A DNA stretch of 34,361 nucleotides from an uncultured Phascolarctobacterium sp. GTDB lineage: Bacteria > Bacillota > Negativicutes > Acidaminococcales > Acidaminococcaceae. Below, piece after piece: positions 31,360 to 34,361 of the stretch. How positions within the stretch are numbered: the first letter of the stretch is position 1; each line of letters starts with the position of its first letter. The stretch covers positions 1 to 34,361 of the forward strand of contig UQZN01000024.1 of assembly GCA_900545535.1 (NCBI GenBank), read 5' to 3'. The position numbers were made by a program, and so were the translations under genes. The notes beneath the pieces are model-generated. The model ran no database searches. It had not been told where the DNA came from and worked only from the letters and a program-made list of their open reading frames with translations.

Positions 31360-31596
31360 ATGGAAAATATCATGACAAACTTTAAGCTGCCTGCCGATGC
31401 CGGCTTCGTACCCCTGCTTCTGGACGACGGCCACGGCGACTACAATCGCAGCTATGAGCAATATGAACATAACGACATAGATTATGCAGATTATTCGACC
31501 GATCACCGCGATAACAATTATCGTAACTTTGAAAAAAAGAAACGCAAAAAAACAGATAAAGAAATCGTGGCCGATATTTTGAAACGCTGGGATTAA
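31360..31596 (+). CDS. hypothetical hydrophilic protein, 78 residues
   Basis: I do not recognise this protein. It starts MENIMTNFKLPADAGFVPLL, then has a middle very rich in Asp, Asn and Tyr (YNRSYEQYEHNDIDYADY), and ends with a lysine-rich stretch (EKKKRKKTDKE) and a short helix IVADILKRWD. The composition suggests a largely disordered protein. GGAGGG lies four bases before ATG 31360; an upstream in-frame ATG at 31345 overlaps that site and is less likely. Its own promoter and terminator support a real gene. Confidence 0.65.
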   Translation: MENIMTNFKLPADAGFVPLLLDDGHGDYNRSYEQYEHNDIDYADYSTDHRDNNYRNFEKKKRKKTDKEIVADILKRWD

Positions 31597-31603
31597 GTAA
31601 CGT

Positions 31604-31637
31604 AAAACCACTCAACTATGCAGTTGAGTGGTTTTTA
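31604..31637 (+). terminator. terminator of the 78-residue gene
   Basis: A 14-bp stem AAAACCACTCAACT and its complement with loop ATGC, ending in T5, lies eight bases after the stop codon. Confidence 0.92.
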
Positions 31638-31677
31638 TATTTACAGCTTCCAGCCTATAAGCAAATTCCTAACTTGT

Positions 31678-31715
31678 GTGCAGAAACAGCTGCTTTTGCC
31701 TTGCTGTTTCTGCAC
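31678..31715. repeat. 13-bp inverted repeat after the autotransporter gene
   Basis: GTGCAGAAACAGC is repeated in inverted orientation around a 12-base centre. It has no T-run on either side, so it is not a standard terminator. It lies about 70 bases after the autotransporter stop and could protect its mRNA 3' end. Confidence 0.7.
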
Positions 31716-31781
31716 CTGACAGCAGTCACGACATTTTACCTTTATACATTGCTAATATTCCCCTATAACAATGTAAGCCAG

Positions 31782-34229
31782 TTAAAATGTCCAGCGTGCG
31801 CCGACGTTCCACTGCCAATCCTTAGTAAAGTCGCTGCCGGAGCTGCGCTCCACATCCAGATAAATATGACTTGTCTTGCCGGTAGCAAATGCCGCGCCAA
31901 TACCATATTCAAACCATGTATCATTAAAAGTATCACCAGCCTTCACACTGTCAGTGCCGTCATGCATCGTCACATCATAACCGCCGCCAAACTCGTGCAG
32001 CAGATTTGCTTTCGCATAAACGATCCCCTTACTGTCAACCTCTTTACCGATATTGAAACCAACGCGTCCGACAGCACTCTTGATCCCGCTTTGGTCGACC
32101 TGGATACCATTGCTGGTAGTATAGCTATCGCCGCCCAGATAGCCTAAAGTAAACTGCGCCTGCGGCTCGATGTACCAGCCCTTTTGCAACGCATTTTTGC
32201 GGCCATACTCAGCGCTCAGCGACACACCTGTATTGTTAAAGTCGCCGGTGATCTTATTATTTCTGCTATCGTAGACCGTAAAATCGTTATCCATATTGCT
32301 CACTTTAAAAACTACATCCAGATAATGACCTTTACTGCCTATTTCCGTATTATAGAAGCTGATCGCCTTGCTGCTGTTATCACCTCTGCCGCGATTATAG
32401 CTGCTGTCACCGTCCACATAACTGATCGCAGCACCCTGATAACGCACCTTATCTTCGGTACGCTTAGTCACCGCATCATACCCCATCTCATAGGCAGTAT
32501 ACTTGTTCTCGAAACTGAATTTACCATCGCGGCCGATCTTCGACCCACGCAGTCTGAACCAGGCACCCTGCGCTTCTTCACCGTTATGCCGCAGTTCACC
32601 CATTCGCTGCAGCAGCTTATCGTTCTCGCTGCGCCAGGTATGGTAGTTCAAAGCATTCGCCGACAGGATCGTATCCGTACTGGTAGTAGGATTGCCGATA
32701 TTCGTTACCTGCTTCAAATACCAGTCCTTGGTATAATTACCGCTGGTATCGGCAGTATCCTGATGATCCAGTTCATAACGCTTCCAGTACAGCGTGCCTT
32801 CGCCGTCCATCGCGGCAAAGCTGCCGTTATGATTGTTGACAGTCGCCAAAACCGTACCGACCCCCTCTGCCCCAAGCGGCTGATAACTGTTGACTTCATA
32901 CAGATCAATGTACTGCGTCCCTGTCAGAATATCGGTCACATATAGCTTATCACTGTTCAAAACATTCTGGCTGGCATCGATATCCATTTTGATAACACCA
33001 TTATTGCCGCTGAGATTCTCGACCGTTAAGGTATGGAAAGTATTCCCGTCCTGCGTCATATCAACAATCGAATTATCGTTGACCAGATGCTGCAGATTAG
33101 AATCTCCAGTCATATTCCACAGAGAATGCTCCGTCAGACTGAGATTGGTTTCAGCCGTACTGTCGGTTCTGATCCAGCCTTCAAGCAGCGAAGCCCCTTT
33201 AGCAGCAAGATCTATTTTCCCGCCGCTTTGGTTGAGTATCTTGCCATAAATGCTGTATCTGCCTTCATTGCCGGTCACAACGCCGTTATCACTGTTATAA
33301 ATCGCATAGCCCATTTCACTGCCCTGCCTGGCAACGATCTCGCCGCCGTTTAAAACAGCATCACTGCCTGTCCCCCGCACTACCAGCCCATAAGCCCCGT
33401 TTGCTGCATCTTCGCCAGTAACATGCAGCTTTAAACCATTACCTAAATTTAAATGACCGGTATTAAAGACGAAAGCGCCTACCGCTGAACCGTTTTTGCT
33501 CTTGACGGTAATTTCTGCATCGTCACCAATAGTAAGCTGCGCATCATGGAAGCCAACCTCAACTCCTCTGGTTTCCTTTTCGCCCGAAACAAACATCTTC
33601 ATTTTGTCGCCAACAGTTATCCTGGCATCATCATAAGAATCAATACCATAGGTCCAGCCGTCACCGGCGTTAATAACATTCAGCTCAAACCTGTCACCGA
33701 CTTCGATACGGCCCGGACCCAGCGTAGCATTATCGCCTGCATATAATCCTTTCATCACATAATAGGGATTATTGGGATTGATATTGCTGACATTACCGGA
33801 AACAGTGATCTTGGAACTGTCCCCCAGCTTAATAACGCCAGCCGCATAGGTTTTTACACCGTAAACATCCATATTATGTACGATACCCGGATCATCAGTA
33901 AAATTCAGTTCTATCTGCTTGAGGTCGACTGTACCATTATATCCAAAAATCCCATTAGAACTACTGTTGTTAATAGCACCGGCAAAGCCTGTAATATCCA
34001 GCTTCACCGCTCCGCTATTGTAAATAAAATCGCTGTCGCTGACAGAAATGCCCTTATCACGATGGTTGATATTACTTGAATCAATAGACGCAATACCCCC
34101 AACCGCCTCTAAAGCACTTACTGTCGAAAAAGGCATATCGATGCCTTCTGCCGCCCATACTGCCTGCTGACAGGCCACAGTCAGCAAACCAGCCAGAACA
34201 GACTGTCTGATCAATTTTTTCCTTTTCAT
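31782..34229 (-). CDS. autotransporter with pertactin-like passenger and beta-barrel
   Basis: This 815-residue protein is a type V secretion autotransporter. The signal peptide (residues 1-26, KKLIRQSVLAGLLTVACQQA) is followed by a beta-helix passenger to about residue 480 and a C-terminal 12-strand barrel from about residue 556 (GAWFRLRGSKIGRDGKF) to the end, which closes with ARWTF. The terminal Phe is the usual outer-membrane assembly signal. The passenger has tandem repeats with a GD motif and a pertactin-like region with VTGNEGRYSIYGKI. No protease or known adhesin motif is visible. The start is ATG 34229 after GAGAGGG; a longer frame upstream has no ribosome site. The role is probably surface adhesion. 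Confidence 0.93.
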   Translation of the reverse strand: MKRKKLIRQSVLAGLLTVACQQAVWAAEGIDMPFSTVSALEAVGGIASIDSSNINHRDKGISVSDSDFIYNSGAVKLDITGFAGAINNSSSNGIFGYNGTVDLKQIELNFTDDPGIVHNMDVYGVKTYAAGVIKLGDSSKITVSGNVSNINPNNPYYVMKGLYAGDNATLGPGRIEVGDRFELNVINAGDGWTYGIDSYDDARITVGDKMKMFVSGEKETRGVEVGFHDAQLTIGDDAEITVKSKNGSAVGAFVFNTGHLNLGNGLKLHVTGEDAANGAYGLVVRGTGSDAVLNGGEIVARQGSEMGYAIYNSDNGVVTGNEGRYSIYGKILNQSGGKIDLAAKGASLLEGWIRTDSTAETNLSLTEHSLWNMTGDSNLQHLVNDNSIVDMTQDGNTFHTLTVENLSGNNGVIKMDIDASQNVLNSDKLYVTDILTGTQYIDLYEVNSYQPLGAEGVGTVLATVNNHNGSFAAMDGEGTLYWKRYELDHQDTADTSGNYTKDWYLKQVTNIGNPTTSTDTILSANALNYHTWRSENDKLLQRMGELRHNGEEAQGAWFRLRGSKIGRDGKFSFENKYTAYEMGYDAVTKRTEDKVRYQGAAISYVDGDSSYNRGRGDNSSKAISFYNTEIGSKGHYLDVVFKVSNMDNDFTVYDSRNNKITGDFNNTGVSLSAEYGRKNALQKGWYIEPQAQFTLGYLGGDSYTTSNGIQVDQSGIKSAVGRVGFNIGKEVDSKGIVYAKANLLHEFGGGYDVTMHDGTDSVKAGDTFNDTWFEYGIGAAFATGKTSHIYLDVERSSGSDFTKDWQWNVGARWTF

Positions 34230-34298
34230 GTTAAGCACCCTCTCGCAACAAATATTCCCCCGGAAGATTTGTTTTGTTATTTTATATTCCCTTTGCCA

Positions 34299-34327
34299 AT
34301 AATACAATAAATAAATTATAATAGCAA
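34299..34327 (-). promoter_or_regulatory. possible promoter of the autotransporter gene
   Basis: On the minus strand TTGCTA (34322-34327), a 17-nt spacer and TATTAT (34299-34304) lie about 70 bases before the start, in a very AT-rich stretch. Other AT-rich hexamers nearby could also serve. Confidence 0.45.
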
Positions 34328-34361
34328 GTTATTTTATAAATATAATTTTTTATACTTTTAT

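Overview
The window looks like chromosomal DNA of a diderm Firmicute of the class Negativicutes, possibly Acidaminococcaceae/Phascolarctobacterium-like; the family-level guess is weak. Most gene order is classical Firmicutes: alaS-ireB-ruvX-DUF1292-mltG-U32 peptidase, and asp23-amaP-nusB-xseAB-ispA-dxs-tlyA-nadK-argR-recN. In contrast, an outer-membrane autotransporter with a signal peptide and a beta-barrel ending in Phe, and an AsmA-like protein, require an outer membrane. No transposase, CRISPR array, integrase or rRNA gene was seen.

Layout. Positions 1-440 hold a G7-spacer promoter reading out of the left edge and the terminator of the first operon. Positions 441-11812 (minus strand) form one tightly packed operon, often with overlapping or nearly touching genes: asp23, amaP, DUF2273, nusB, a TsaD/M22 paralogue, xseA, xseB, ispA, dxs, tlyA, nadK, argR, recN and a NUDIX hydrolase. 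It combines envelope stress, transcription, DNA repair, isoprenoid precursor synthesis, rRNA methylation, NADP synthesis and arginine control. Positions 11959-13598 hold efp and an M24 peptidase. Positions 13670-18938 (minus) hold ireB, ruvX, an AsmA-like gene, DUF1292, mltG, a U32 (TrhP-like) gene and DUF4911. alaS follows at 19101-21728 with its own promoter, and just upstream of that promoter sits a compact promoter-hairpin-terminator unit that looks like a small RNA.

Positions 22028-34361 are a mosaic of single genes and short operons on both strands: an M20 peptidase, a small unknown gene behind a second G7-spacer promoter, yhdT-panF (pantothenate uptake), a DEDDh exonuclease, an EamA exporter, a YgjP-type metallopeptidase, an ADP-ribosylglycohydrolase, a DUF1653 protein, an orphan contractile-tail tube (T4 gp19-like) protein, a two-helix membrane protein, a second candidate small RNA, tRNA-Val(GAC), an L,D-transpeptidase, a small unknown protein and a large autotransporter.

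The most interesting points are the two promoter-to-terminator small-RNA units, the lone gp19-like tube protein, the TsaD paralogue in the nusB-xseA slot, the duplicated promoter with seven G residues in its spacer, and the absence of the spoIIIA and spo0A/spoIVB genes exactly where spore formers carry them.
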